From Pontimicrobium aquaticum (GTDB lineage Bacteria; Bacteroidota; Bacteroidia; Flavobacteriales; Flavobacteriaceae), in contig NZ_SUPL01000005.1 in assembly GCF_005047595.1 (NCBI RefSeq), positions 124,001-188,000 on the forward strand: a stretch of DNA of 64,000 nucleotides. The letters are read 5' to 3'. A program made the position numbers and the translations under genes. Positions 42,495 through 50,826 of this stretch are shown here, in pieces. The number at the start of each line of letters is the position of its first letter. Position 1 is the stretch's first letter. Under the pieces are notes generated by a model that was not told the DNA's origin, did not search any database, and saw only the letters and a list, made by a program, of their open reading frames with translations.

Positions 42495-43040
42495 TTGGGT
42501 TTAGAACAGCTCATACAAAAGTGTAAAGACAATGATATTAATGCACAAAGTGATTTATACAAGCTCTATTCGAGCAAATTATTTTCACTTTGTCTAAAAT
42601 ATTCAAAAAACCATGCGGAAGCTGAAGATACTCTGCAAGACGCCTTTTTGACAATTTTTAAAAAAATATCTCAATATAGCGGAAAAGGTTCTTTTGAAGG
42701 TTGGCTAAAACGAATTGCTATAAATACTGCGTTACAGCGTTATAGAACACAAGGTGTTTTTGATATTGTTAATGAAAATCAAATAGAAGATGTATATGTG
42801 GAGGATGTGGATATAGAAACCGTAGATATAGATTTTTTACTAAATTCAATACAAGAACTTCCAGACAGATACAGGCTGGTATTTAACCTTTATGTATTAG
42901 ATGGATATTCTCATAAAGAAATTAGTAACATGTTAAAAATTACTACTGGAACTACAAAATCCAATCTTGCAAGAGCAAGAAAAATTTTAAAAGAGAAAGT
43001 AGAAAATTATATGGCGACGTTAAATTCGCAATCATTATGA
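42495..43040 (+). CDS. ECF-type RNA polymerase sigma factor
   Basis: This 181-residue group IV sigma factor has region 2 at about 20-85 (YKLYSSKLFSLCLKYSKN, AEDTLQDAFLTIFKK, GSFEGWLKRIAINTALQRYR) and region 4 at about 115-175 (LPDRYRLVFNLYVLDGYSHKEI, then the helix containing TTGTTKSNLARARKILK). The start must be TTG: the codon before it is TAA and no ATG follows before region 2, while GLEQLIQKCKDND aligns with the usual N-terminus of the group. The next gene overlaps by four bases (ATGA). An ECF-type promoter upstream of the operon suggests that it controls its own expression. Confidence 0.93.
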   Translation: MGLEQLIQKCKDNDINAQSDLYKLYSSKLFSLCLKYSKNHAEAEDTLQDAFLTIFKKISQYSGKGSFEGWLKRIAINTALQRYRTQGVFDIVNENQIEDVYVEDVDIETVDIDFLLNSIQELPDRYRLVFNLYVLDGYSHKEISNMLKITTGTTKSNLARARKILKEKVENYMATLNSQSL

Positions 43041-44539
43041 AAAATAATAAAAAGCATATTGATAGGCTTTTCCAAGAAGGACTAAAAAACTTTGAGGCAA
43101 CACCTAATCACTCTGTTTGGGAAAACGTTTCCGAGCAGTTGCTTAGCAAGAAAAAACAACGTAAAGTAATTCCTTTGTGGATAAAACTTTCAGCTATCGC
43201 TGCAGGTTTTCTGTTATTACTTACTTTAGGTAATAATCTTTTTTTTAAAGAGAACGACACAACTCCAAAAACTAATGAAATTATTGTTGATACAGAATCT
43301 CAAAGCAAAGAGAATATTAACGATTTAAACAATACTCCAAATTCAAACATTATTCAGCCCCAAAACAATATAAATAGTGAAGATTTAGCCAATGAAGAGG
43401 CTAATTATAATAAAGAAGAAGCTAATAACTCATCAAAAGGTATTAATACTAATTCTAAAAATGCACTTATTAACAAAAACGAATCTATTGTTGCTGAAAA
43501 CAATTCAAAATCAACTTTAAATAACAATAAGCAACTTGATTCATCAGTCAAAAAAGAATTAACAGATGCGTTAACAAAACAAGAAAACAATAATACAATT
43601 GCGTCTAATTCTAAAAGCAACAAAGTTGTTGAATCTCAAAAAAACAGTATTGATAAAGAATTATCAAAAACAACAGATATAAATACAACCATTGCGAATA
43701 CCGAAATTAATAAAGAAGCATTAAATACAATTAAAGAAACCTCTATTGAAGATGCTATAGCTGAAAACAACATAGCTAAAGAAGCAGAAGAAAGTTTAGA
43801 GGTAAACGATGAGACTGCTAAACGCTGGAGCGTGGCGCCAAATATTGCACCTGTTTACTTTAACTCATTGGGTTCTGGTTCCTCAATACATTCTGAATTT
43901 AACAATAACTCGAAAACAGGAAATATAAATGTAAGTTATGGCGTGTTGGCTAGTTACATTATAAACGATAAAGTTAACTTAAGAGTTGGTCTTAACAATG
44001 TAAAACTTGGCTACGATACGCATGATGTAGTTGGCTTAAACAGCACAGGGAGTAATCCTCTTAGATCAATTGCCGTTAAAAATATTGCTGTATCTAAAAG
44101 TGTTTCCAATTCTTCTCAATATATAAATGTGGTAGGAATGAGTTTTGCGCAAGTTCCAGAAACACTTTCAAAAGAGTTTAACTCCTCTATTAATCAAGAA
44201 TTAGGATTTTTAGAAATACCTTTAGAAATTCAATATAAAATAACCAATACAAAATTTGGTGTTAATGCTATTGGAGGCTTTAGCGCCTTATTTTTAAATA
44301 GCAATGAAATCTATTCCACATTAGATGGTCAAACTTCTTTAATTGGTAAGGCAACAAATATTAATAATTTGAGTTATAGTGCTAACCTAGGCTTAGGTTT
44401 TAACTATAAAGTATCAAATAACATTAATATTAATTTAGAACCAATGTTTAAATATCAATTAAACACTTTTAGAAATACTTCTGGCAACTTTAAGCCATAT
44501 TTTATAGGTGTTTATTCTGGTTTAAGCTTTAGGTTTTAA
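43037..44539 (+). CDS. Single-pass protein with cytoplasmic head, long linker and C-terminal beta-barrel, probable anti-sigma partner
   Basis: This 500-residue protein has a short cytoplasmic head (about 1-48, NKKHIDRLFQEGLKNFEATP, SVWENVSEQL), one transmembrane helix (about 49-68, LSAIAAGFLLLLTLGNNLFF), a very long Asn/Ser/Lys/Glu-rich low-complexity linker (about 70-265), and a C-terminal outer-membrane beta-barrel-like domain (about 270-500, ending YSGLSFRF with a terminal aromatic). It overlaps the sigma-factor gene by four bases. The cytoplasmic head is in the right place to bind the sigma factor. I infer that one chain may link the outer membrane to the sigma factor. The barrel and head are seen; the anti-sigma role is inferred. 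Confidence 0.85.
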   Translation: MKNNKKHIDRLFQEGLKNFEATPNHSVWENVSEQLLSKKKQRKVIPLWIKLSAIAAGFLLLLTLGNNLFFKENDTTPKTNEIIVDTESQSKENINDLNNTPNSNIIQPQNNINSEDLANEEANYNKEEANNSSKGINTNSKNALINKNESIVAENNSKSTLNNNKQLDSSVKKELTDALTKQENNNTIASNSKSNKVVESQKNSIDKELSKTTDINTTIANTEINKEALNTIKETSIEDAIAENNIAKEAEESLEVNDETAKRWSVAPNIAPVYFNSLGSGSSIHSEFNNNSKTGNINVSYGVLASYIINDKVNLRVGLNNVKLGYDTHDVVGLNSTGSNPLRSIAVKNIAVSKSVSNSSQYINVVGMSFAQVPETLSKEFNSSINQELGFLEIPLEIQYKITNTKFGVNAIGGFSALFLNSNEIYSTLDGQTSLIGKATNINNLSYSANLGLGFNYKVSNNININLEPMFKYQLNTFRNTSGNFKPYFIGVYSGLSFRF

Positions 44540-44597
44540 GGATTTTTAGTTGGTTAGGTTGGTTATTGTACTTCGTTCTAAGAAGTTTCAATAATTT

Positions 44598-44625
44598 AAA
44601 AGTCACTCTTTTTAGAGTGACTTTT
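44598..44625. terminator. Bidirectional terminator between the sigma operon and plsC
   Basis: AAAAGTCACTCT, loop TTTT, AGAGTGACTTTT followed by more T residues. It serves the plus-strand operon. On the minus strand the stop codon and last codons of the convergent acyltransferase lie inside the stem. Confidence 0.88.
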
Positions 44626-45358
44626 TTTCTGCTTCCAATTCGTTTAAAATAATAGTTCTTGATGTATTATTGAGTTTTTTAGTATCCTCAATCATTAAAT
44701 GCGCAGTGTCTAAAAATTCATGAATCTTTACACGCAACATTCCAGGACCTCCACTAAAAAGGGTATAAGAAAACCGTTTTTTATTATCGTAAAACGTTAT
44801 TGGAACAATAGGAATTTTGTGATTAATTGCCAGCCTAAATGCACCATCTTTAAAATCGGCAAGAGTAACATCTTCATCAGGCACCAGTCCTTCAGGAAAA
44901 ATACAAATACTCAAACCAGATTTTAAACGTTTTTGTGCTCTTAAAAATACAGCTTGCCTGCTTTTGGCACTGCTTCTATCTACTAAAATACAGGTGCGTT
45001 TGTAGAAAAACCCAAATAAAGGAAGCTTTGCTAATTCTTTCTTACCAACAAACACAAAAGGATTTTTCTTAATTGTTACCAACATAAGCATGATATCGAT
45101 CATGGAAGTGTGATTGGCTACAAGCATATAGCTTTTTCCTTTTTGAAGCTTTTGGAGTCTTTTTACTTTCCATCCAAAACCCATTCCTATTAATATAAAC
45201 TTGGCCCAAATTCGTGCTAACCTAAAAAAGAAAGGATACCATTGCTCTTTAGCTATCGAAATAATAAGTATTGGAAACAAAATGATGATTGGTAAAGTAA
45301 CCAATATGTAGAACCAAATTCGATATAAAATCCAGAAAGGATATTTTAAAATCTTCAT
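44612..45358 (-). CDS. plsC: 1-acyl-sn-glycerol-3-phosphate acyltransferase (second PlsC-like)
   Basis: This acyltransferase of about 248 residues has two to three hydrophobic segments in the first 60 residues, the catalytic HX4D in ANHTSMIDIMLM (about 77-84) and the FPEGLVPDEDV block (about 155) in place of FPEGTRS, so its substrate pocket may differ from the plsC-like gene near 8 kb. An upstream TTG could add three residues; ATG with MKILKYPFWILYRIW is preferred. The C-terminus (AEKKSL) is encoded inside a terminator stem. It is divergent from trpS. Confidence 0.9.
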   Translation of the reverse strand: MKILKYPFWILYRIWFYILVTLPIIILFPILIISIAKEQWYPFFFRLARIWAKFILIGMGFGWKVKRLQKLQKGKSYMLVANHTSMIDIMLMLVTIKKNPFVFVGKKELAKLPLFGFFYKRTCILVDRSSAKSRQAVFLRAQKRLKSGLSICIFPEGLVPDEDVTLADFKDGAFRLAINHKIPIVPITFYDNKKRFSYTLFSGGPGMLRVKIHEFLDTAHLMIEDTKKLNNTSRTIILNELEAEKKSL

Positions 45359-45382
45359 TATAGCCAAAACTAGTTAATTTAA

Positions 45383-45413
45383 TTGAGCTATTCTACCAAA
45401 AAAATTACCTTTG
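45383..45413 (+). promoter_or_regulatory. Promoter of trpS (TTG-N20-TACCTTTG)
   Basis: TTG at 45383-45385, 20 bases, TACCTTTG at 45406-45413: a full match to the Bacteroidota -33/-7 promoter, placed 57 bases upstream of the trpS start codon. The transcript would therefore carry the hairpin repeat in its leader. Confidence 0.7.
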
Positions 45414-45440
45414 CCTTATATTAGTTTTTAAGTTTAATTT

Positions 45441-45465
45441 AAAAAGATTCCCGTTTTCACGGGAA
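45441..45465 (+). repeat. Hairpin repeat AAAAAGATTCCC...GGGAA just before trpS
   Basis: TTCCCGT, loop TTTC, ACGGGAA: a seven-pair stem ending five bases before the trpS start codon. It is nearly identical to the element before hemE (22447-22473), with a compensatory G-C for A-T pair and the same loop and upstream A-run. Confidence 0.68.
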
Positions 45466-45470
45466 ATACT

Positions 45471-46439
45471 ATGGCTAGAATATTAACAGGTGTACAAAGT
45501 ACAGGAACGCCTCATTTAGGAAATCTTTTAGGAGCTATTATGCCTGCAATACAAATGAGTAACGATCCAAACAACGAATCATTTCTTTTTATTGCAAACA
45601 TGCATACCTTAACTCAAATAAAAGATGCAGAAACATTAAGGCACAATACGTATTCTACCGCAGCTACTTGGTTGGCTTTTGGTTTAGATATTGAAAAAAC
45701 CGTTTTTTATCGTCAAAGCGATGTGCCTCAAGTCACAGAACTGTCTTGGTATTTAAGTTGTTTCTTTCCATATCAGCGTCTCACTTTAGCACATAGTTTT
45801 AAAGATAAAGCCGACAGACTAGAAGATGTAAACGCTGGTTTGTTTACGTATCCAATGTTAATGGCTGCTGATATTTTGCTTTATGATGCTGATATAGTCC
45901 CTGTGGGAAAAGATCAGTTACAACACTTGGAAATTACGCGTGATGTGGCTTCAAGATTTCATGCCAAAATGGGAGAAACCTTTGTGTTGCCTCAAGCAAA
46001 AACGCAAGAGCATACCAAATTAATTCCAGGAACTGATGGTGAAAAAATGAGTAAAAGCCGAAACAACACCATTAACTTATTTTTATCTGATAAAAAGTTA
46101 CGTAAGCAAATTATGAGCATTGCTACCGATAGTACACCACTTGAAGACCCTAAAGACTGGAGTACTTGCAATTGCTTTGCCATTTACGCATTGATTGCTA
46201 ACGACCAACAAATAGCTGAGATGAAAACCAACTACGAACAAGGTGGTTATGGTTATGGACATGCTAAACAAGCTTTGTTTGAATTATTAATTGATAAATT
46301 CTCGACCGAAAGAGAACGCTACAACTATTATATGAATAACCTCAACGAAATTGATAAGGCCTTGGCTATTGGTGCTGAAAAAGCTAAGGTGATTGCAGAT
46401 GACGTTTTAAAGAGAGTTAGGACTAAAGTTGGGTACTAA
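45471..46439 (+). CDS. trpS: Tryptophanyl-tRNA synthetase
   Basis: This 322-residue class Ic aminoacyl-tRNA synthetase charges tRNA(Trp). The HIGH equivalent is PHLGN in TGTPHLGNLLGA (about 12-23), the KMSKS loop is GEKMSKSRNN (about 190-199), and YPMLMAADILLYDADIVPVGKDQ is the tryptophan-binding region. The length is normal. The start codon is five bases after a hairpin repeat, and a full promoter lies upstream, so the leader may affect its translation. Confidence 0.97.
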   Translation: MARILTGVQSTGTPHLGNLLGAIMPAIQMSNDPNNESFLFIANMHTLTQIKDAETLRHNTYSTAATWLAFGLDIEKTVFYRQSDVPQVTELSWYLSCFFPYQRLTLAHSFKDKADRLEDVNAGLFTYPMLMAADILLYDADIVPVGKDQLQHLEITRDVASRFHAKMGETFVLPQAKTQEHTKLIPGTDGEKMSKSRNNTINLFLSDKKLRKQIMSIATDSTPLEDPKDWSTCNCFAIYALIANDQQIAEMKTNYEQGGYGYGHAKQALFELLIDKFSTERERYNYYMNNLNEIDKALAIGAEKAKVIADDVLKRVRTKVGY

Positions 46440-46454
46440 TTTAGATATAAATAA

Positions 46455-46808
46455 ATGTCTGTCTTTCATAATATTTTTATTTTAGTTAGTAGGTTCTATA
46501 TTAAATATTATCCAAAATATAAATATTGGGCAACACATGCCGAAATGTTTCTTACTCTTTTAATAAGTATTAATTTAGTTAGTTTACTATTTTTATTTTC
46601 TGTTAGATTAAATTCTGCCTTTCTAATTATAGGTGTCTTAATATTACATTTTTTGATCGGTTTTCTTTTTGACAAATTCGACGATAAAGATTACGTAATA
46701 AACTATAAATTAAGAAGGCAAGAAAAAATAATTTCTTATTTTATTATGGTTGCAAGTTTTACTTTCTTTATTTCAACACTTCTTTTTCTTAGCAAGAAAA
46801 TTGCTTAG
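46455..46808 (+). CDS. Hypothetical small membrane protein
   Basis: This 117-residue protein has three hydrophobic segments: about 30-49 (MFLTLLISINLVSLLFLFSV), about 54-71 (FLIIGVLILHFLIGFLF) and about 95-112 (FIMVASFTFFISTLLFL). Charged turns lie between them. No motif or family is recognised. It starts 15 bases after trpS and is probably cotranscribed with it. It converges on dprA with a three-base gap. Confidence 0.75.
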   Translation: MSVFHNIFILVSRFYIKYYPKYKYWATHAEMFLTLLISINLVSLLFLFSVRLNSAFLIIGVLILHFLIGFLFDKFDDKDYVINYKLRRQEKIISYFIMVASFTFFISTLLFLSKKIA

Positions 46809-46811
46809 TCT

Positions 46812-47927
46812 TTAAATAACCTCAAACTGTTTCCCAGGCAATGGTCTTACCACGCCCTTAAGTTCCATGTTTAATAATAACGTCGCAACCCTAAAGGTTG
46901 GCATATTGCATTTTAAGGCAATCAAATCCAGCAATTCTTTGCCATTGTCTTTTAAAAAATTGTAAATCACTTTTTCATCTGTATCCAACTCCACAAACAA
47001 TTGTTTTTGCACTGGTTTTTCATCTGCTGAGCCTGTCGAAGCATCAAGTTTCCAATTAAGTATATAAGGTATATCCTCAGGTTTTGAGAGTAAATGAGCA
47101 CGTTGTAATTTTATTAAATTATTGCAGCCAACACTTTGCGTATCTGTAATACGACCAGGAACTGCAAATACTTCACGATTGTATGAGTTTGCAATATCTG
47201 CCGTAACCAAGCTCCCTCCTTTTTCGGCAGACTCCACTACAATGGTTGCTTCACTTAGTCCAGCAATAATCCGGTTTCGCTTTAAAAAGTTATTTCTATC
47301 AAATTCATCTGTACTCCAAAAATCTGTAAAAAACCCTCCATGATTTTCAACATCAGCAACATACTTTTTATGAACCTTTGGATAGATTTGATTAAAACCA
47401 TGAGCCAAACAACCAATGGTTTGTAAGTTATGTTTCATTGCAGCTTTTTGAGCAGTAATATCGGTTCCGTAAGCAAATCCAGATACAATTATAGGATTAT
47501 AAGGTGCTAAACGCTCAACAATAGCTTCGCAATTAGCAATCCCTTGAGTAGTAATTTTTCGAGCACCTACAATACTGATAATAGGTTGGTTTTTTATGTT
47601 TACATGTCCTTTTTGGAATAGAACAATGGGACCGTCCACACAATGTTTTAATCGTTCTGGGTAATTAGTATCCATAAAATAATGGCACACAACCTTATGC
47701 TTCTTAATAAACTCTAATTCACTTTCGGCATTTTGTAGCAATACATCTTTATGTAAATCGCTAATTATAAATTTTCCGATACCATCTATTTTTAATAGGT
47801 TTTGCTTCTTTTCATTTAAAACTGCTTCAGGAGATCCACAATGTGCAATGAGTTTTTTGGCGGTTATATCGCCTATATTTGGAGCCTTCTGTAAGGCTAA
47901 AGCATATAATAGGTTGGTATTAGACAT
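46812..47927 (-). CDS. dprA: DNA-processing protein DprA (Smf)
   Basis: This protein of about 371 residues binds incoming single-stranded DNA in natural transformation and loads RecA. It has a helix-hairpin-helix-like N-terminal region (about 1-75: NIGDITAKKLIAHCGSPEAV). The Rossmann-like DprA core (about 80-290) carries ISIVGARKITTQG, VSGFAYGTDITAQKAA and FLKRNRIIAGLSEATIVVES. The C-terminal winged helix (about 305-371) is present. The upstream ATG adds three residues (MIY); MSNTNLLYALALQ is the more likely start. It suggests competence for transformation. Confidence 0.94.
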   Translation of the reverse strand: MSNTNLLYALALQKAPNIGDITAKKLIAHCGSPEAVLNEKKQNLLKIDGIGKFIISDLHKDVLLQNAESELEFIKKHKVVCHYFMDTNYPERLKHCVDGPIVLFQKGHVNIKNQPIISIVGARKITTQGIANCEAIVERLAPYNPIIVSGFAYGTDITAQKAAMKHNLQTIGCLAHGFNQIYPKVHKKYVADVENHGGFFTDFWSTDEFDRNNFLKRNRIIAGLSEATIVVESAEKGGSLVTADIANSYNREVFAVPGRITDTQSVGCNNLIKLQRAHLLSKPEDIPYILNWKLDASTGSADEKPVQKQLFVELDTDEKVIYNFLKDNGKELLDLIALKCNMPTFRVATLLLNMELKGVVRPLPGKQFEVI

Positions 47928-48016
47928 GTATATCATTGAATTACAACCTACAAGAAACTAAAAATTATATTGTTAATAAATACTTGATGGAACTTTTTTA
48001 CGGATTGAAAAATTTT

Positions 48017-48024
48017 TAACTTTG
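48017..48024 (+). promoter_or_regulatory. Probable -7 promoter element for the SPOR protein gene
   Basis: TAACTTTG matches TAnnTTTG and stands only five bases before the start codon, so the transcript would have almost no leader. No TTG at the -33 distance is seen. Confidence 0.45.
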
Positions 48025-48029
48025 TTTCT

Positions 48030-48968
48030 ATGCAATTAGAGACTTATATAAGCGACTTACTATATAGATATGAGTGTGTTATTATCCCAGATTTTGGAGC
48101 TTTTTTAACACAACCTGTATCTGCTAAGGTTGATGCTTCCAATAACACATTTTTCCCTCCAAAAAAAGAGCTGTCTTTTAACGAACAACTTAAAAATAAT
48201 GATGGTTTACTTGCTAAATACATTGCTGATGTTGAAAAGACACCATATGAAGTTGCTGTAAAGAAGATTGCAAAAAAAACAAAATCTCTTAAATCGTATT
48301 TAGCACAAGGAGAAACCTTAACGTTTAAAAATATTGGTGATATTACTTTAAACAATGAAGGCAAAATTACCTTTGAGCCTTCTTACCATTTAAATTATTT
48401 AACAGATGCTTTTGGGTTAGCTAAATTTGTGTCTCCAGACGTTACCAGAGAAGTTTACAAAGAGCAAGTAGAAGCCATTGAAAAAGCAACTCCTATAGCT
48501 ATTACTCAAGAAAAGCGTAAGTCTAGAAATTTTTTAAAATATGCAGCTATTGCAGTTGTAGCTTTAACTTTAGGAGGATTTGCTGCATCAAATTACTATC
48601 TTAACCAAATTGAGACGCATAACCAATTAGCTCAAGAAGAAGCTACACAACAGTTAGAAAACAAAATTCAAGAAGCTACTTTTATTATTGACAACCCTTT
48701 ACCAAGCGTTACCTTAAATGTTGACAAACAAAGTGGTAACTTTCATATTGTGGCAGGTGCTTTCCGTATAGAAGAAAACTGTGACAAAAAACTAAAACAA
48801 CTACATGAACAAGGGTTTAAAGCTAGAAAAATTGGTGCTAATAAATACGGTTTACATCAAGTAGTCTATTCTAGTTACAACACTAGAGCCGAAGCACAAC
48901 GTGAACTTTATAAAATTAAAAAAACTCACAATCCTGATGCTTGGTTATTAGCTCAAAAACTTAATTAA
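48030..48968 (+). CDS. HU-CCDC81/SPOR domain protein
   Basis: This 312-residue protein has two N-terminal HU-like domains of the bacterial CCDC81 type (about 1-60, YISDLLYRYECVIIPDFGAF; about 65-130, FKNIGDITLNNEGKITFEP), a transmembrane helix at about 170-188 (YAAIAVVALTLGGFAASNYY), a short linker and a C-terminal SPOR domain (about 235-310: GNFHIVAGAFRIEENC). SPOR domains bind glycan strands without peptide stems at the division site. The protein therefore joins a cytoplasmic HU-like module to peptidoglycan, typical of Bacteroidota. Role: division or chromosome-envelope link, inferred. Confidence 0.9.
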   Translation: MQLETYISDLLYRYECVIIPDFGAFLTQPVSAKVDASNNTFFPPKKELSFNEQLKNNDGLLAKYIADVEKTPYEVAVKKIAKKTKSLKSYLAQGETLTFKNIGDITLNNEGKITFEPSYHLNYLTDAFGLAKFVSPDVTREVYKEQVEAIEKATPIAITQEKRKSRNFLKYAAIAVVALTLGGFAASNYYLNQIETHNQLAQEEATQQLENKIQEATFIIDNPLPSVTLNVDKQSGNFHIVAGAFRIEENCDKKLKQLHEQGFKARKIGANKYGLHQVVYSSYNTRAEAQRELYKIKKTHNPDAWLLAQKLN

Positions 48969-48998
48969 ATTTTACTTCTTTAGTTTTTAAAAGCAGCT

Positions 48999-49006
48999 TA
49001 CCTTTG
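48999..49006 (+). promoter_or_regulatory. Probable -7 promoter element for the thioesterase gene
   Basis: TACCTTTG matches TAnnTTTG exactly and lies 13 bases before the start codon. The -33 region is AT-rich without a clear TTG. Confidence 0.5.
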
Positions 49007-49019
49007 CATTTCAAATAAA

Positions 49020-49538
49020 ATGTACATGGAAGCTAAACATCCTAATGACTCTAAAACAATAATGACCGACTTGGTTTTACCTAGTGAAACCAACCCTTTA
49101 AATAATTTATTTGGAGGTGAATTATTAGCAAGAATGGATCGTGCTGCAAGTATTGCTGCAAGACGTCATTCCAGAAGAATTGTAGTGACTGCTTCTGTTA
49201 ATCATGTTGCATTTAAGCATCCTGTTCCATTGGGAAGTGTTGTAACAGTTGAAGCAAAAGTTTCAAGAGCATTTAAATCGTCCATGGAAGTGTATTTAGA
49301 TGTTTGGATAGACGATAGAGAATCTGGCGAATGCACCAAAGCTAATGAAGCTATTTATACCTTTGTGGCTGTGGATGAAACTGGTCGTCCTGTAAAAATT
49401 CCTAAAATTATTCCTGAAACAGACGAAGAGCAAATTCGTTATGATGGTGCTCTAAGACGTAAACAATTAAGTTTAGTTATTGCAGGAAAAATGAAGCCAG
49501 ACGAAGCTACTGAGCTTAAGGCTTTGTTTTTTGATTAA
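49020..49538 (+). CDS. Acyl-CoA thioesterase (YciA/BACH-type hotdog)
   Basis: This 172-residue hotdog-fold enzyme hydrolyses acyl-CoA. Conserved blocks are NNLFGGELLARMDRAASIAARRHSRR (about 25-51), the catalytic-region VNHVAFKHPVPLGSVV, and NEAIYTFVAVDETGRPVKIP. A second ATG three codons in would also serve. It stands alone on the plus strand downstream of the SPOR gene; the convergent EnvC gene lies 52 bases away. Substrate range (short, medium or long chain) cannot be read from sequence. Confidence 0.9.
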   Translation: MYMEAKHPNDSKTIMTDLVLPSETNPLNNLFGGELLARMDRAASIAARRHSRRIVVTASVNHVAFKHPVPLGSVVTVEAKVSRAFKSSMEVYLDVWIDDRESGECTKANEAIYTFVAVDETGRPVKIPKIIPETDEEQIRYDGALRRKQLSLVIAGKMKPDEATELKALFFD

Positions 49539-49590
49539 AACTATATTCTAATAGAAAATTCTGAATCAAGTTAAGAATAGCAAAAAGCGA

Positions 49591-50826
49591 CTACATCTTA
49601 TAAATCCAATGTGCTGGATCTTGAGTCTTAGTGTCTTTATATATTACAAAACTTAAAACAGCTTCTCCAGAGGCTTTGTTGGTTCTAACCTCACCAATGT
49701 CTTGTTTTGTAATAACTCTATCTCCTTTTTTAACATAGATTTTTGAGAGGTTCTTATAAATAGTGAAATAATTTCCATGCTTTATCATTACCACATTATT
49801 TCCGTTCTTCTGAGTCATTATTTCACTAACTATTCCATTAAAAACAGCTCTAACCTTTTCCCCTTTATTAGTAAGAATTCTAACACCATTACTTCTAATT
49901 GGCAGTGTCCTCCTGTCAATTGGAGAACGTTGTATGCCATATCGTAACTTAACTAATCCTTCGTTAACAGGCCAAGGTAACTTGCCTTTATTTGACGTGA
50001 AATTTGCAGCAAGTGTTTTCTCCTCAGGTGTAAGAGCAAAAGTGTTAGAAGCAGATGATTTTCCTGCTTTTTTATTAGATGCTGCCATTGCTGCTCTAAT
50101 TATTTTTTCTATTTCTCTATCTATTTTCTCAACTTCTTGTTGTTTTGCTCTAATTTGAGATCTATGTAAGCTAATATTTTTGCTTACTGATGCCATTAAC
50201 TCTTTATATTGCTTAAGCTCTTTGTCAAGTTCTCTTTTTGCAATTCTGTTGGCTTCAATTAACTTTTGCTTTTCTTGCTTTTGTGCTTGTAAACTTTTAT
50301 TTAATTCTTGAAGCTTTATCGTTTGCTGCTTTATTTCTTCTCCTTGCTTTTTTTGATAATTAGCATATTGTTTAATATACTGCAATCGTTTATAAGCTTG
50401 CTGAAAGTTATTAGAACTTAATAAAAACATGATTTTACTCTCTTCAGATCTGCCTTTATAGGACTTTACAATCATGGCTGCATACTCATCTTTTAAAACC
50501 TGTAAACGGTTTCTAAGGTTTGTAATTTCTTTTTGATTGTTATTAATTTCTCTCGTTAAATTATTGGCTTGCTGGTTGGTAATTCTAATTAAATTTTGAC
50601 GTACAGAAATTTTATAGTTGATATTGTCGAGATTAGAAAGAATAGATTTTTGCTCTTTTTTACCTTGAGACATGAGTCGTTCAAACTGATTTATTTGACT
50701 CAATAATTCACGACGTTGTGCTTCTAATTGTTGTTGCTTTTTGCTTTGAGCTTGAATAAAAGCACTACAAGAAAATAGAATAAAAAAGGCAATTACTTTA
50801 TATGAAGCAGGTTTAAGCTTTATCAT
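49591..50826 (-). CDS. EnvC-like coiled-coil protein with degenerate LytM domain
   Basis: This 411-residue exported protein has a signal peptide (about 1-27), a long coiled coil (about 28-250, very rich in K/E/Q) and a C-terminal LytM/M23-type domain (about 290-411). The catalytic residues of active M23 enzymes are missing: the usual HXH is replaced (LSFVIYK where active enzymes have LHFEI), and KHGNYFTIYKNLSKIYVKKGD has KN where active ones have AH. As with EnvC, it is probably an activator of an amidase, not a hydrolase. It overlaps the DUF4292 gene by four bases and ends the envelope operon. Confidence 0.9.
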   Translation of the reverse strand: MIKLKPASYKVIAFFILFSCSAFIQAQSKKQQQLEAQRRELLSQINQFERLMSQGKKEQKSILSNLDNINYKISVRQNLIRITNQQANNLTREINNNQKEITNLRNRLQVLKDEYAAMIVKSYKGRSEESKIMFLLSSNNFQQAYKRLQYIKQYANYQKKQGEEIKQQTIKLQELNKSLQAQKQEKQKLIEANRIAKRELDKELKQYKELMASVSKNISLHRSQIRAKQQEVEKIDREIEKIIRAAMAASNKKAGKSSASNTFALTPEEKTLAANFTSNKGKLPWPVNEGLVKLRYGIQRSPIDRRTLPIRSNGVRILTNKGEKVRAVFNGIVSEIMTQKNGNNVVMIKHGNYFTIYKNLSKIYVKKGDRVITKQDIGEVRTNKASGEAVLSFVIYKDTKTQDPAHWIYKM

